64,000 bases of DNA from Paraburkholderia ginsengiterrae (GCF_001645125.1 NZ_LXKA01000033.1:62001-126000); one strand, 5' to 3'. Shown: positions 8,371 through 17,664, counted from the first letter of the stretch. Notes: a model not told the origin generated them from the letters alone. Translations and numbers: made by a program.

Positions 8371-8677
8371 AAGCTCATTGAAATCAGAAACGGCACCAGG
8401 CGATTTGCCTACTCTACTGCGGAATCAGACCGGCGAGCGTGTGCGCCGGCGCGGCGCACCGGCATGACCAACGCGGCTGACCGGCAAGCATGCAGCTCGG
8501 CAGTTTTCTTGCTGCTGACTCCATGATTTCCCGAATTTAGTCAGACTGGTATTGTTGGTCTGACCAAGAATATATGGAAGTCGGCGGACGGTGTCAACCG
8601 GGTGATTGGCGAGGAATGGGGCCGCGGTGGTGAGCGGCCTGCGGGACAGTTACCGGCTGGGCGCGGCAGCCGGTCAA
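8371..8677. other. Intergenic region, lut promoter and operator
   Basis: No gene seen. The lutA-proximal 150 bases show nothing distinctive. The FadR-type palindrome at 8540-8567 is the clear signal, followed by AT-rich sequence to about 8580. Confidence 0.6.
8540..8567. promoter_or_regulatory. FadR/LldR-type operator
   Basis: TTGGTCTGACCAA (8555-8567) is a perfect 6-1-6 palindrome of the TGGTC-N-GACCA form bound by FadR-subfamily GntR regulators. It is also part of a wider repeat, GTCAGAC (8540-8546) with GTCTGAC (8558-8564). It lies between the GntR gene and lutA, so the neighbouring regulator is the obvious ligand-responsive binder. Confidence 0.7.
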
Positions 8678-9424
8678 TCAGGAAACGACGCTCGGCGAAG
8701 GCTTCGCCGCGTCTTCGCGGTACATCTCGCGCACGTAGGTGAGGTGGCGCTCGGCCGCCTTGCGGGCCTTTTGCGCGTCACGCGCCATGACGGCGTCGTA
8801 GATGGCCTGGTGCTGGCTCATCAACTGCTTTTCCATGGCGTCGTCATAATCGATCAGCCGATGGTACTGGCGCATACCTTCGCGGATCAACGTATGGATG
8901 CCGTGCATGACGTGCGCAAGCGCGATATTGTGCGTGGCGTCGGCAATTGCCAGGTGAAACGCAGCGTCCAGTTCCGCAAGGTTCACGCGATCCTGCGACA
9001 ACGAGCCGGCCTTCAACGCCTCGAACGCCGCGGTGATCTTGCGCAGGTCGGCGGCCGTGGCGCGTTCGGCGGCATACACCGTCGAAATCGATTCGAGCCC
9101 CTGGCGCAATTCCAGAATGTCGGCGCTGGTGCGCGGATTTTGCAGCAGCAATTCGGCGAGCGGCTTGGAGATGATCGGTGCCGTGACGTCGACCACCGTG
9201 AAGCCGCCCCGCCCCGAGGTCTCGATGTAGCCGTCCGCTTCCAGCCGGATCAGGGCTTCACGCAGCGAGGGCCGCGACACGCCGAGCTGCGTGGCCAGAT
9301 CGCGTTCGGCCGGCAACCGGTCGCCGGGCATCAGCGTGCCGTCGGAGATCAGTTGCTTGATCTGGTCGGACACCACGTCGGAAAGTCGCTTACGCGTGAA
9401 GGACTGGATCGGACGAAATTCCAT
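8678..9424 (-). CDS. FadR-family GntR regulator of the lut operon
   Basis: A 248-residue regulator with an N-terminal winged helix (about residues 10-75, with PAERDLATQLGVSRPSLREAL) and an all-helical FCD effector domain from about 90. The metal/ligand residues of the FCD domain appear as D-x3-H (AELDAAFHLAIADATHN) and a later H in AERHLTYV. The position immediately upstream of lutABC on the same strand, with a FadR-type palindrome between them, makes it an LldR/LutR-like lactate regulator. ATG 9422-9424 (MEFRP) fits the family N-terminus; the upstream extension is low-complexity. Confidence 0.85.
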   Translation of the reverse strand: MEFRPIQSFTRKRLSDVVSDQIKQLISDGTLMPGDRLPAERDLATQLGVSRPSLREALIRLEADGYIETSGRGGFTVVDVTAPIISKPLAELLLQNPRTSADILELRQGLESISTVYAAERATAADLRKITAAFEALKAGSLSQDRVNLAELDAAFHLAIADATHNIALAHVMHGIHTLIREGMRQYHRLIDYDDAMEKQLMSQHQAIYDAVMARDAQKARKAAERHLTYVREMYREDAAKPSPSVVS

Positions 9425-9681
9425 GGGCGATGGTGAGCGAAGCTGGTGAATGAAGCCGGTTGGTGAAGCGAAGATCAGGCACAAGACAGCGGCGTGGACG
9501 CAACGTGATACAACGCTGAACCACGGCGCGACGGTGAACGAATTATACCGTTCAACAGTGCGAGTCGAATCCGCGCGCGCGGCGCGTCGGCCACGGCTGA
9601 GCGCTGGCACCTGCAATAGCCGCCAGCGTTGCCGCCCGCGAGTTGCCCGCGCCGCATTCGCGATACCGCAGCGCCCGCAAC

Positions 9682-11478
9682 CTAACGTGCCCCCGCCGCG
9701 TAGAAACTCGCCAGATCGCGCTTGAGCACGTGCAAGGCCGCATCGTCGAGATAGATCATGTGGCCGGTCGGATAGTACGCGATCCGCACGTTGTCGCGCA
9801 GCGCCCCGTCAATGCCCAGATGCGCAAGCGCGTACTCCGTCGCGTAGAACGGCGTGGCCAGGTCGAAATAGCCGTTCACGGACAACACGCGCAGTTGCGG
9901 ATTCTGCCGCATCGCCTCAGCCAGATCACCGGCCGCATAGGGCACCGACAAGTGTTCGCCCCACCATTCGCGATGCTTCCAGTCCCACTGGGTCAACGCT
10001 TCGTCGTTGAACACGCGATAGGTGTCGGTGGGCGTGAAATGCAGGTCCTCGGTGAGATGCTTATGCAACGCGGCGTCGAAAGCACTCGACACGCCGCTCA
10101 CCGAGGCGTCGAAATCAGGCCGCTCGGACACGCTGTCGAAGTCGATCCCTTCGAAGCGCGCGTCGTAGCGGCCGACGCTGCGCGCCTGATCGCGCAGCAA
10201 TTCACTGCGATAGCGCGACGGATAGAGACGCAAACGGCTGCGCTTCACGTAGCCAACGTCGAGTCCGGTGAACTGAGCGACGCGCGCGGCGATGGCGTCG
10301 CGCTCGGCGTCCGGCAGCGCGTCGCCCTGCGCGAGCGCCTGCGCATAAGGTCCGCGAGCGAAGGCCCGTGCTTCGTCGAGAAAGGCCGGCAGGCTGGCCG
10401 GCTTCGGCACGATCTTGTTGTGATACCAGGCAATCGCCGCAAAGCTCGGCAGATAGCTTTCACTCTTGAAATCCGAGCCCGGTGAGAACGCGGATGAATC
10501 GAGCACCGACGACAGCAGGATCACGCCGTTGATCGCGATATTGTCCTGTCCCAGCTGATACGCGAGCATCGCGGCACGCGCGGTGCCATATGATTCGCCG
10601 AGCAGATACTTCGGCGAATTCCAGCGCTGATTCACCGTCAGATAGCGGTCGATGAACTGTGAAAACGCGGCAAGATCCTTGTCGACGCCCCAGAAATCCT
10701 TGCCCGTGCCGCGGCCGACGACCTTCGAAAGCCCCGCGCCGACGGCATCGATAAATACCAGATCGGTGGTGTCGAGCAGGCTGTCGGGATTGTCCTCCAG
10801 CGTGTACGGCGCGGGCGGCGTCCCGGCGGGACTCGCGGTATGCACCCGCTTCGGCCCGATCGAACCGATCATCAGGAACACGGTGCCGGCACCCGGACCA
10901 CCGTTGAAGAGAAAAGTGACCGGCCGCGTGGCGGGCGTTTTGCTGGCCACGGTGTAGGCGACATAGAAGACGCTCGCATTGGCCTGGCCGGTCTTGTCGC
11001 GTAACAGCAGACTGCCGGCCGTTGCCGTGTAGTCGATCTTGCGGCCGTCGAGCTGGATCGAGTGCCGGGTCACCGAGGTCGTTTCCGGCGGCACCGGGAT
11101 AGGCTGCGATGCGGGATTCGCGTTACGCGGTGGCGCACTGCCCGACGCCTCGCTGGATGCGGCGACTGGCACCGCCGACGGGCGGCTCGCGCGCGCCGGC
11201 GTGGCGTGCGGCTGCTGGTCCGTCTGCCCGTTCACGTCCGGGCGTGCATTGGATGTTTCGGTCTGAACGCGAGGGGTGTCGGGTTCCGGGGTTGCCGCCT
11301 CCGACGCTGCCGCTTCGGCGCTCATCCCGGCATCGGGCGAATCGCCAGGTTCCGCGGCCGCGCACATCTGGCTGAACACGGCGAGCACGGCAAGCAGGAG
11401 CGCGACGGCCACGAGCGCGACCGCCGCCGATCCCGCCATCAACGGTTGGCGCAACGAGAAATAAATGCGAAGGCCCAT
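9682..11478 (-). CDS. Serine carboxypeptidase-like S10 peptidase
   Basis: A 598-residue secreted or membrane-anchored hydrolase of peptidase family S10. A hydrophobic stretch near residues 14-38 ending at CAAAEP looks like a signal peptide or anchor. A low-complexity Pro/Ala/Thr linker follows to about 140. The catalytic domain shows NGGPGAGT (oxyanion region), the nucleophile Ser in LLGESYGT, an Asp in NGYFDLATP and a His in PTGHMIY. It probably trims peptides in the periplasm. The start chosen is ATG 11476-11478 with GGGA upstream; an in-frame TTG at 11562 would add 28 residues lacking signal character. A single gene. Confidence 0.8.
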   Translation of the reverse strand: MGLRIYFSLRQPLMAGSAAVALVAVALLLAVLAVFSQMCAAAEPGDSPDAGMSAEAAASEAATPEPDTPRVQTETSNARPDVNGQTDQQPHATPARASRPSAVPVAASSEASGSAPPRNANPASQPIPVPPETTSVTRHSIQLDGRKIDYTATAGSLLLRDKTGQANASVFYVAYTVASKTPATRPVTFLFNGGPGAGTVFLMIGSIGPKRVHTASPAGTPPAPYTLEDNPDSLLDTTDLVFIDAVGAGLSKVVGRGTGKDFWGVDKDLAAFSQFIDRYLTVNQRWNSPKYLLGESYGTARAAMLAYQLGQDNIAINGVILLSSVLDSSAFSPGSDFKSESYLPSFAAIAWYHNKIVPKPASLPAFLDEARAFARGPYAQALAQGDALPDAERDAIAARVAQFTGLDVGYVKRSRLRLYPSRYRSELLRDQARSVGRYDARFEGIDFDSVSERPDFDASVSGVSSAFDAALHKHLTEDLHFTPTDTYRVFNDEALTQWDWKHREWWGEHLSVPYAAGDLAEAMRQNPQLRVLSVNGYFDLATPFYATEYALAHLGIDGALRDNVRIAYYPTGHMIYLDDAALHVLKRDLASFYAAGAR

Positions 11479-11659
11479 GGGGTTCCCGACGACGAGTCGA
11501 TATGCGCCGATGTCCAGAGTGTTCCAGCTTAAGACGAATTCGGCGCTGGATTCTTGATGCAAGCCTCGCCGGCGTCAATCGAAAGGCAGCGGCTTACTCA
11601 TCACCGTGCCGCCCGTATTGACCGCGATGCATATCTTGCCAAAGCGCGAAGACGCTTCC

Positions 11660-12838
11660 TCACCGGGCGGGCAATGCGCCGACAAATGCGGCAATCCGCT
11701 CGCATGCATCGACCAGTTGTGCTTCGTCGACGACAAAACCCAGCCGCACGAAGCCATTCGCGGTCTCGCCAAAGGCACTTGCATTGAGCACGGACACGCC
11801 CTGCGCGCGAAACAGCTGCCACGTGAAGTCGACCGTGTCGAGGCCCGTGCCACTGACGTCGACCATCATGAACATGCCCGCCTCGGGTAGCAGACAACGC
11901 AGGCCCGGCACGCGATGCAGGCGCTCGAACACCACGTCGCGCCGGCGCCGGTAAATGGCGCGCATTTCGGCGGCAATCTGCGTCTTGTTCTGCAAAGCGG
12001 TCAAGGCGGCCTGCTGGATGAAGCCCGGCAAACCATAGAGCATGGCCAGCGCGAGCCGCCCCATATGCTCGATCAGCTCAGTGGGGCCGATCGCCCAGCC
12101 CACGCGCCAGCCCGCCATGGCATGCGACTTCGACAAACTGCCGAGCGTGACGGTGCGCTCCGCCATGCCGGGCAGCGAGACGATGCTGACATGTTCGCGC
12201 TCGAAGGTCAGTTCCGCATACACCTCGTCGGAGAGCACCCACAGATCATGCTCGCAAGCGAGCCGCGCGATGCGTTCGAGATCTTCGCGTTGCATCACCA
12301 CACCGGTCGGATTGCACGGGGTCGCGAAAAAGATCGCTCTGGTGCGCGGCGTGACGGCCGCTTCGAGCGCGTCGCAGTCGACGTGAAAGGCCCGCTCCCG
12401 GTCGACCGGCACCGCCACGAGCGTGGCGCCCGCCGCGCGCACGCAGGCCTCGTAGGTCAGATACATCGGCTCGGGGACGATCACTTCGTCGCCCTCTTCC
12501 AGCAGGCACAACGAGGTGGCAAACACGGCGTTCTGCGCCCCCGCCGTCAGGATCACGTTGCTGGCGCTCGCGGCGCAGCCGGTCATGCGCGCGTGTTGTT
12601 CGGCAATCGCGGCACGCAGCGGCTCGCGGCCGGACACCGCGCTGTAATGGGTATCGCCGCCACGCAGGGCCTCGACCGCGCGCTCGACGATCGGCGCGGG
12701 CGTCGCGAAGTCGGGGTCGCCAACGCTCAGCACGATGACATCTTCGCCATTGGCCAGCGCCTGCTGCGCGACCCGATGGATTTCCCATGCCGACGTGCGC
12801 CGGCCTTGCAAACGCTCGACCCGATTCGAATACTTCAT
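11660..12838 (-). CDS. Class I PLP aminotransferase, AruH-like
   Basis: A 392-residue fold-type I aminotransferase. The PLP lysine is in SLSKSHAMAGWRVGW; the NPTG motif (CNPTGVV), the SDEVY Asp/Tyr pair and a C-terminal RLGF arginine are present. The sequence strongly resembles arginine-pyruvate transaminase AruH of Pseudomonas (SVGDPDF near the N-terminus, HAMAGWRVGW, MLYGLPGFIQ), so transfer of an amino group from arginine or a similar amino acid to pyruvate is likely. No other arginine-transaminase pathway gene adjoins, so the substrate is uncertain. The start is ATG 12836-12838 (MKYSN). The open frame runs on to 13849 but that part is a shadow of rpoN. Confidence 0.8.
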   Translation of the reverse strand: MKYSNRVERLQGRRTSAWEIHRVAQQALANGEDVIVLSVGDPDFATPAPIVERAVEALRGGDTHYSAVSGREPLRAAIAEQHARMTGCAASASNVILTAGAQNAVFATSLCLLEEGDEVIVPEPMYLTYEACVRAAGATLVAVPVDRERAFHVDCDALEAAVTPRTRAIFFATPCNPTGVVMQREDLERIARLACEHDLWVLSDEVYAELTFEREHVSIVSLPGMAERTVTLGSLSKSHAMAGWRVGWAIGPTELIEHMGRLALAMLYGLPGFIQQAALTALQNKTQIAAEMRAIYRRRRDVVFERLHRVPGLRCLLPEAGMFMMVDVSGTGLDTVDFTWQLFRAQGVSVLNASAFGETANGFVRLGFVVDEAQLVDACERIAAFVGALPAR

Positions 12839-12904
12839 TGGCCCGCCCGGTTTTTTTCCTTGACCTGCCAATGTAAAGGGGCGAGCAGGATACGTCCAGA
12901 TACG

Positions 12905-12940
12905 AAAAAGCGCCACGCGAGCGGAACAGCTCGCGTGGCG
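12905..12940 (-). terminator. Rho-independent terminator after rpoN
   Basis: The stem CGCCACGCGAGC/GCTCGCGTGGCG (12 bp, 6-base loop) is followed on the minus strand by CTTTTT. It lies just downstream of the rpoN stop and separates it from the aminotransferase gene. Confidence 0.8.
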
Positions 12941-13011
12941 TAACCGAACCCCCGTTCGACAGATCAGCGAGACAGCAAGGACGGCACGAGCACCGCGGTG
13001 TCCGCGTGCGC

Positions 13012-14493
13012 TCAAACCTGGCGGCGCAATTCCGCCGGCGGCAGCTTCATCAGATGCCGGTATTTCGCCACCGTGCGGCGCGCGACCAGCACGCCCTGGG
13101 CGGCGAGCATTCTGGCGAGCGTCACATCCGAGAGCGGATCGCGCGTGTTTTCCGCGGCGATCATTTCCTTGAGCAGCGCGCGCACGGCCGCGGCCGAACA
13201 GGTGCCGCCGCTTTCCGTGCCAAGCTCGCGAGGGAAAAAGTGCTTGAACTCGAAAATGCCGCGCGGCGTCGCCATGTATTTGTTGCCGGTGGCCCGCGAA
13301 ATGGTGGATTCGTGCAGGCCGAGTTCGTCGGCGACATCGCGCAGCACCATCGGCTTGAGCGCGATTTCGCCGTACTGGAAGAACGCTCTCTGATGCGCGA
13401 CGATGCATTCCGCCACACGCTGAATCGTATCGAAGCGCTGCTGCGCATTGCGGATCAGCCAGCGCGCTTCCTGCAATTGCTGCGCGAGCGGCGAGCGGCT
13501 CGTGCCGGACGACTGCGCGAACAGCTCCGCGTACATGCGATGGATGCGCGCGCGCGGCTGCACCGCCGGATTGATCGTCACGACCCACTTGTTGCGCACC
13601 TGACGCACGATCACGTCCGGCACCACGTAGTTGTCTTCGGCACGGCCGTAGCAGTCGCCTGGCTTCGGGTCCAGCTTGCGCACCAGCGCGCAGGCTACCC
13701 GCAGTTCTTCGGCCTCGCAGCCGATCTGCTTCTGCAGTTCGGCCTGTTCGCGGCGCGCGAGCCGCTCCAGATGATGTTCGACGATTTGCCGCGCCACGTC
13801 GCGTCCCGGCGTATCGGCCGGCAACGCGTTCAACTGCAGCGCGAGGCACTCGGACAACGAACGGGCTCCCAGACCGGGCCGGTCGAGCGATTGCACGAGA
13901 CGCAGCGCCACCAGCAGTTCTGCTTCGGTCAATTCAGGTTCGAGGTCGACGGTACTCGCCAGGTCGGCGAGGTCCTGGCGCAGATAGCCGTCGTCGTTGA
14001 GCGCCTCGACGATGAAGCGGGCCACCGCGAGGTCACGGTCGTCGAGCCGGCACAGACGCAGCGCATCGTGCAACTGCTCGCGCAAGGTCGGTTGCGACCG
14101 CGCCCATTCACCGGGGTCGCTACTGGCCGAATCGCCGTTTTGCCGCGTCGAACCGTGGCTGCCGTACTCGCCGGCGAAGTCACCAGGCATCTCGTCCTGG
14201 CCCGCGCTTGCTAGCGTCCCGTCAGCGCCGGCTTCGGCCGGCAGCGAATCGGCTTCGGCAGTGGCGACCGTGTCGGCCGCGGGCAGCCCGCCGGCGTCTT
14301 CGCCCGGTGTGACGGTGGCAAGCGCCACGTCTTCCGTTTCCGACGAGTCGTACTCGAGGAACGGATTGGTGTCGAGCGCCGTGCGCAATTCCTGCTGGAA
14401 CTCCAGCGACGACAACTGCAACAGACGCACCGATTGCTGCAGACGCGGGGTGAGTGCGAGAGATTGCCTTGTGCGTAGTTCAATTGACGGCAT
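13012..14493 (-). CDS. rpoN: RNA polymerase sigma-54 factor
   Basis: A 493-residue sigma-54. Region I is the Gln/Leu-rich N-terminus (QSLALTPRLQQSVRLLQLS), region II an acidic linker about residues 50-130, then the core-binding domain, the HTH and the RpoN box ARRTVAKYR at 471-479, all intact. It recognises -24/-12 promoters and needs AAA+ activators. None of the usual rpoN neighbours (lptB, hpf, ptsN) is present, so this is probably an additional copy rather than the housekeeping one; several Burkholderia-group genomes carry two. A -24/-12-like element lies upstream, suggesting self-activation. ATG 14491-14493 is the clear start. Confidence 0.93.
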   Translation of the reverse strand: MPSIELRTRQSLALTPRLQQSVRLLQLSSLEFQQELRTALDTNPFLEYDSSETEDVALATVTPGEDAGGLPAADTVATAEADSLPAEAGADGTLASAGQDEMPGDFAGEYGSHGSTRQNGDSASSDPGEWARSQPTLREQLHDALRLCRLDDRDLAVARFIVEALNDDGYLRQDLADLASTVDLEPELTEAELLVALRLVQSLDRPGLGARSLSECLALQLNALPADTPGRDVARQIVEHHLERLARREQAELQKQIGCEAEELRVACALVRKLDPKPGDCYGRAEDNYVVPDVIVRQVRNKWVVTINPAVQPRARIHRMYAELFAQSSGTSRSPLAQQLQEARWLIRNAQQRFDTIQRVAECIVAHQRAFFQYGEIALKPMVLRDVADELGLHESTISRATGNKYMATPRGIFEFKHFFPRELGTESGGTCSAAAVRALLKEMIAAENTRDPLSDVTLARMLAAQGVLVARRTVAKYRHLMKLPPAELRRQV

Positions 14494-14913
14494 GGTTGTG
14501 AGTCCCGTTGGTGGCAGGAAGTGGCCGGTAAGGTGCGTTTAAAAATGATTCGTAACGTCTTCCGAGCAACTGCCGTACCAGCGCACGCAACACGCTGTTT
14601 TTTCTACGCTTTGCATTTTCGGGTCCGCTAATTGCGCAGCCCGTCGGGCGCCTTTTTTACAAGAACCCGGCAAATTCCGGCCGCCGGTTCCACCCGCCGC
14701 ATGAGCGAATTCCTGGGTGCCGCGGCATCCGATTCCTCATCCGGAATGCTTGCAGCGTCACGGCTTTCCTATGAAGGATGCCGCGCGCACGGGGTGCTGG
14801 GCACAGCACTTGCGGACGAACACCGTGTGGACTCACACCAGTCCCTGCGCTGTGAATTGCCCTTTGTGCAGGTGACAGGACCGCCATTCCCATCAACATC
14901 CAAAGGAGAATCC
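14494..14913. other. 420-base divergent intergenic region
   Basis: It lies between rpoN (minus) and the BON gene (plus). It holds the sigma-54-like element at 14565-14580 and a T6 run at 14652-14657 behind a very short GCCC/GGGC hairpin. No coding sequence is convincing. Confidence 0.5.
14565..14580 (-). promoter_or_regulatory. Sigma-54 (-24/-12) promoter for rpoN
   Basis: On the minus strand TGGTACGGCAGTTGCT matches TGGCACG-N4-TTGCW with one change and keeps the required GG-N10-GC spacing. The predicted transcript starts about 60 bases before the rpoN ATG. A second sigma-54 gene activating its own promoter is known for rhizobial rpoN2. Confidence 0.6.
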
Positions 14914-15252
14914 ATGAAGACCCTCTCACTTCTCAAGACCGCCGGCAGCATCGCGTGTATCGCATTCGCGTTGAACGCCACGGCGCAAACCACCGCTCCG
15001 GCTCCGTCCGCTTCATCCGAGACCGTCGGCCAGCATATCGACGACGGCACCATCACCACCAAGGCCAAGGCCGATCTGCTTGCCGCCAGCAACGTCAAGT
15101 CGACGCATATTCACGTGAAGACGCGCAAGGGCGTGGTATGGCTCACGGGTTCGGTGCCGTCCGCCGACGACAAGGCCGCGGCCGGTGAAGTAGTGGAAGC
15201 CGTGAAGGGCGTGTCGAGCGTGAAAAATCATCTGAAGATCGCCGCCGAGTAA
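14914..15252 (+). CDS. BON-domain periplasmic protein
   Basis: A 112-residue secreted protein. It has a signal peptide (about 1-24, ending NATAQ) and one BON domain (about 40-111: DGTITTKAKADLLA, then VWLTGSVPSADDKAAAGEVVEAVKGVSSVKNHL). BON domains bind phospholipid and occur in osmotic-shock proteins such as OsmY; E. coli OsmY has two, this has one. ATG 14914 follows AAAGGAGAA, a strong ribosome site. Monocistronic, with a hairpin downstream. Probably an envelope stress protein. Confidence 0.8.
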   Translation: MKTLSLLKTAGSIACIAFALNATAQTTAPAPSASSETVGQHIDDGTITTKAKADLLAASNVKSTHIHVKTRKGVVWLTGSVPSADDKAAAGEVVEAVKGVSSVKNHLKIAAE

Positions 15253-15269
15253 GATCGGTCGATTGGGTT

Positions 15270-15292
15270 GGGAGCGCTGGTTTCGCGCTCCC
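15270..15292 (+). terminator. Hairpin after the BON gene
   Basis: The stem GGGAGCGC/GCGCTCCC has a 7-base loop, 18 bases after the stop. The T-run after it is poor, so termination strength is doubtful. Confidence 0.45.
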
Positions 15293-15357
15293 ACTTGATT
15301 GTCATGCGGGCTGGCCGCTGGTGAACGAACCTGTGCGCACCTTCACGCACCTGAGCC

Positions 15358-15939
15358 TCAGGCGTGCCTTTCCGTGAATTCGTTGAGCGGCTCCGGCTGC
15401 TTCAGCGGATCGAAGTCGGCCCAGCGCCCCTGCTGCCAGCGGCCGCTCGCGCGCTCGATCGCCGCGCCCCCTGCTTCGCGCAACACGCGCGCGGCATCGA
15501 ATTGATTGTCCGACGACACATGCACGGCAACCAGCACACCGGAGGCGCGCATCTCCTCGTAAAACGGCCAATGGTGGGCGGCGTGGCCGCCGTCGCGCGT
15601 GCGCAACATCGCGCCGACCATCGAGCCGATATAGGCGCCGACGCCCGCTGCAATCAGGGATACGAGAATCGGCGCCGCAAACGCCGCGAAGATGCCAACC
15701 CCCACCGCCGCACCGACGACCGCGCCGAGGGTGACATGCATGCCAGCGTGTTTAGGCCCGGCCAGCGAGCCCGCGCCCGCGTGGACATCGCCTACTGCAT
15801 GATGACGCGCGTGCTGGCCGCGCGGATTGACGAAAAACAGCGTGACGTCTTCTTCGACGAAACCTGCGTTAAAAAGCTTTTGGGCCGCGTCTTCAGCGGC
15901 GGGAAAAGTCGTGAAACGTGCTGCGACGATGAGTGACAT
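15358..15939 (-). CDS. Stress-type protein with glycine-rich membrane segment
   Basis: A 193-residue protein. The N-terminus (about 1-35, AARFTTFPAAEDAAQKLFNAGF) resembles the general-stress 17M/YflT fold. Residues about 70-115 form a glycine-zipper-like membrane hairpin (GAVVGAAVGVGIF and AAGVGAYIGSMVGA). The C-terminal third (VLVAVHVSSDNQFDAARVLREAGG) repeats the alpha/beta style. Start ATG 15937-15939 has AAGGAGG 5 bases upstream. The function is unknown; the structure suggests a membrane-associated stress protein. It faces the BON gene across a convergent gap. Confidence 0.65.
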   Translation of the reverse strand: MSLIVAARFTTFPAAEDAAQKLFNAGFVEEDVTLFFVNPRGQHARHHAVGDVHAGAGSLAGPKHAGMHVTLGAVVGAAVGVGIFAAFAAPILVSLIAAGVGAYIGSMVGAMLRTRDGGHAAHHWPFYEEMRASGVLVAVHVSSDNQFDAARVLREAGGAAIERASGRWQQGRWADFDPLKQPEPLNEFTERHA

Positions 15940-16105
15940 GAGGCCTCCTTGCATCGTTGAATAGCGTTCGCGAACCAGGCCGTCTGCGCTGAACAGTCCG
16001 CTCTACAACACTACGCCTTCAGCGCCGTCCTGGTCGAGTACTTCCGCAGCGCCCGGTCTGTCCCTTCACGAAAGTCGATTCGAATCGCTAGAATGCGGAA
16101 CTCCC

Positions 16106-16702
16106 ATGCTGCATTCACGCCCCGCCCATTCCATGACCCCACCTGACGATTCAGGACGGACGGCACAAGCGAGCGCCGCTGATTCGCTGTTTACCTTTCT
16201 CAAGTCGCTGCCGTTGCGCGCGCGCCTGATGGAAGGCGGCTTCATGGCCGTGCAGGCGGTCGCCGGCGCGAGCCTCGCGTTCACGATCGCGCGCGCGTTA
16301 CATACCGAGGAAGCGTTTTGGGCGGCGATCACGGCGATCGCGGTCAGCCAGCACAGCTATACCGACACCCGCAAGCTGTCGCGCGACCAATTCATCGGCG
16401 CCATGGTCGGCGGCATATGCGGTTTCGCCGGCGCCACGCTGGGCAGCGGTTACTTCGCGGCGTATGCGGCGACCGTGGCTGTCGCCATCGTGATCTGCTG
16501 GATCGTGAACGTGGGCAGCGCGGCGCGGCTGGGCGGCATTACCGCGACCATCATGCTGCTCGCGCCGGGCGTGGGTCCGGTGTGGGACAAAGCCTTGCTG
16601 CGCCTCGCCGAAGTGACGATCGGCACGGTCTGCGCGCTGCTGGTCGCCGCCGTCATGTCATGGCTCGAGAAGCGCTGGATCGGCGAATCGGACAAGCGCT
16701 AA
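16106..16702 (+). CDS. FUSC-like inner-membrane protein
   Basis: A 198-residue membrane protein with about five to six hydrophobic segments between residues 45 and 185. The EEAFWAAITAIAVSQHSYTDTRKLSRDQFIGAMVGG stretch is split around a short loop, as in FUSC/aromatic-acid exporter (AaeB, YccS) membrane modules. It has only one membrane half and lacks the large cytoplasmic domain, so it is a short family member. The start is uncertain between ATG 16106 and ATG 16133; neither has a good ribosome site. It is followed at 17 bases by the convergent AraC regulator. Confidence 0.65.
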   Translation: MLHSRPAHSMTPPDDSGRTAQASAADSLFTFLKSLPLRARLMEGGFMAVQAVAGASLAFTIARALHTEEAFWAAITAIAVSQHSYTDTRKLSRDQFIGAMVGGICGFAGATLGSGYFAAYAATVAVAIVICWIVNVGSAARLGGITATIMLLAPGVGPVWDKALLRLAEVTIGTVCALLVAAVMSWLEKRWIGESDKR

Positions 16703-16719
16703 TCAGACACTAATCAGGA

Positions 16720-17664
16720 TTACTCCGCATCGTTCTCCGGCGTGCCGCGCCGGTATCGTCCCGGCGTGACGCCCACGCTTTGCTGGAACGCCTTGCCGAA
16801 CGCGGCCTCCGATTGATAGCCCACTGCTTCGCCGATTTCGGCCGCGCTGCGCTTCGTGCGTCGCAGCAGATCGCAGGCGATCGCCATGCGTATCTGCGTA
16901 AGAAAGTCCATCACCGTGATGCCGGCGCGCTCGTTGAAATGGCGCGCGTAAGTCGCGCGCGACATTGCCGCGAGCTCGCCGAGTTCGGCTATGGTCCACG
17001 CACGCTCGGGCGCATTCAGCATGCCTTGCACGGAGGCACCCAGCCGCGCGTCGGCGAGCAGCGCAAGCATGCCGGAGGTCGACGCGTCCTGCTCGCCATG
17101 CACGCGCAACGCCATGGCGAAAAGAGCATGGCTCAGGGCGGTGACGATGGCGAGCGCGCCCGGCTGACGCCGCTCGGCCTCGCCGCGCATCACCGCGATG
17201 ACCGTTTGCAGCGAGCCCAGCGTCTGCACGCCGCTTAGCGAAACGTGCAGCGGATCGGGCAACGCGTTCAGCAGCAACGCGGATGAGCCCGGCGCATAGA
17301 AAAAGCGCCCGCACAGGAGATCGAGATCGGCGGGCGCGCTTGCGTCCGCGCTCCCGCCGCTGCGGCGCACGGGCAGCATGCCGTCGTGACCCAGCGTTGG
17401 CGGCGCTGCGGCCGCCGAACGCCGCAGGTCGCGCACACGGTGCGAAGCGCCACGCGGAAACAGCATGAAATCCCCCGCCTGCAACGCATGCTGCGCGCCG
17501 TCGGCGGTTTCGACGATGCACCCGCCGTCGAGCACCAGATGAAATGGCGCAATGCCCGCTTCCAGTTGCCCGTGATCGATATCGAAGGCGCCCGAGAGCA
17601 GGCAGCGCAGATCGAGGCTGGCTTGGGGCCGGGCGAGGTCGATCAATCGGCTAAGCGTATCCAT
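16720..17664 (-). CDS. AraC-family regulator with cupin sensor
   Basis: A 314-residue regulator. The N-terminal cupin (about 1-190, with DGGCIVETADGAQHALQAGDFMLFPRGASHRV) senses a small molecule, and two HTHs lie at about 205-305 (WTIAELGELAAMSRATYARHF and RTKRSAAEIGEAVGYQSEAAFGKAFQQSVGVTPGRYRR, the second being the family signature). ATG 17662-17664. Divergent from an AhpD-like gene 116 bases away, the usual layout of a cupin_6 AraC activator and its oxidoreductase target. Confidence 0.85.
   Translation of the reverse strand: MDTLSRLIDLARPQASLDLRCLLSGAFDIDHGQLEAGIAPFHLVLDGGCIVETADGAQHALQAGDFMLFPRGASHRVRDLRRSAAAAPPTLGHDGMLPVRRSGGSADASAPADLDLLCGRFFYAPGSSALLLNALPDPLHVSLSGVQTLGSLQTVIAVMRGEAERRQPGALAIVTALSHALFAMALRVHGEQDASTSGMLALLADARLGASVQGMLNAPERAWTIAELGELAAMSRATYARHFNERAGITVMDFLTQIRMAIACDLLRRTKRSAAEIGEAVGYQSEAAFGKAFQQSVGVTPGRYRRGTPENDAE

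Noticed and set aside
12839-13849. Upstream extension fused to the aminotransferase
   Set aside because: It lies over rpoN in another frame, crosses the rpoN terminator and has low-complexity Arg/Ala content.
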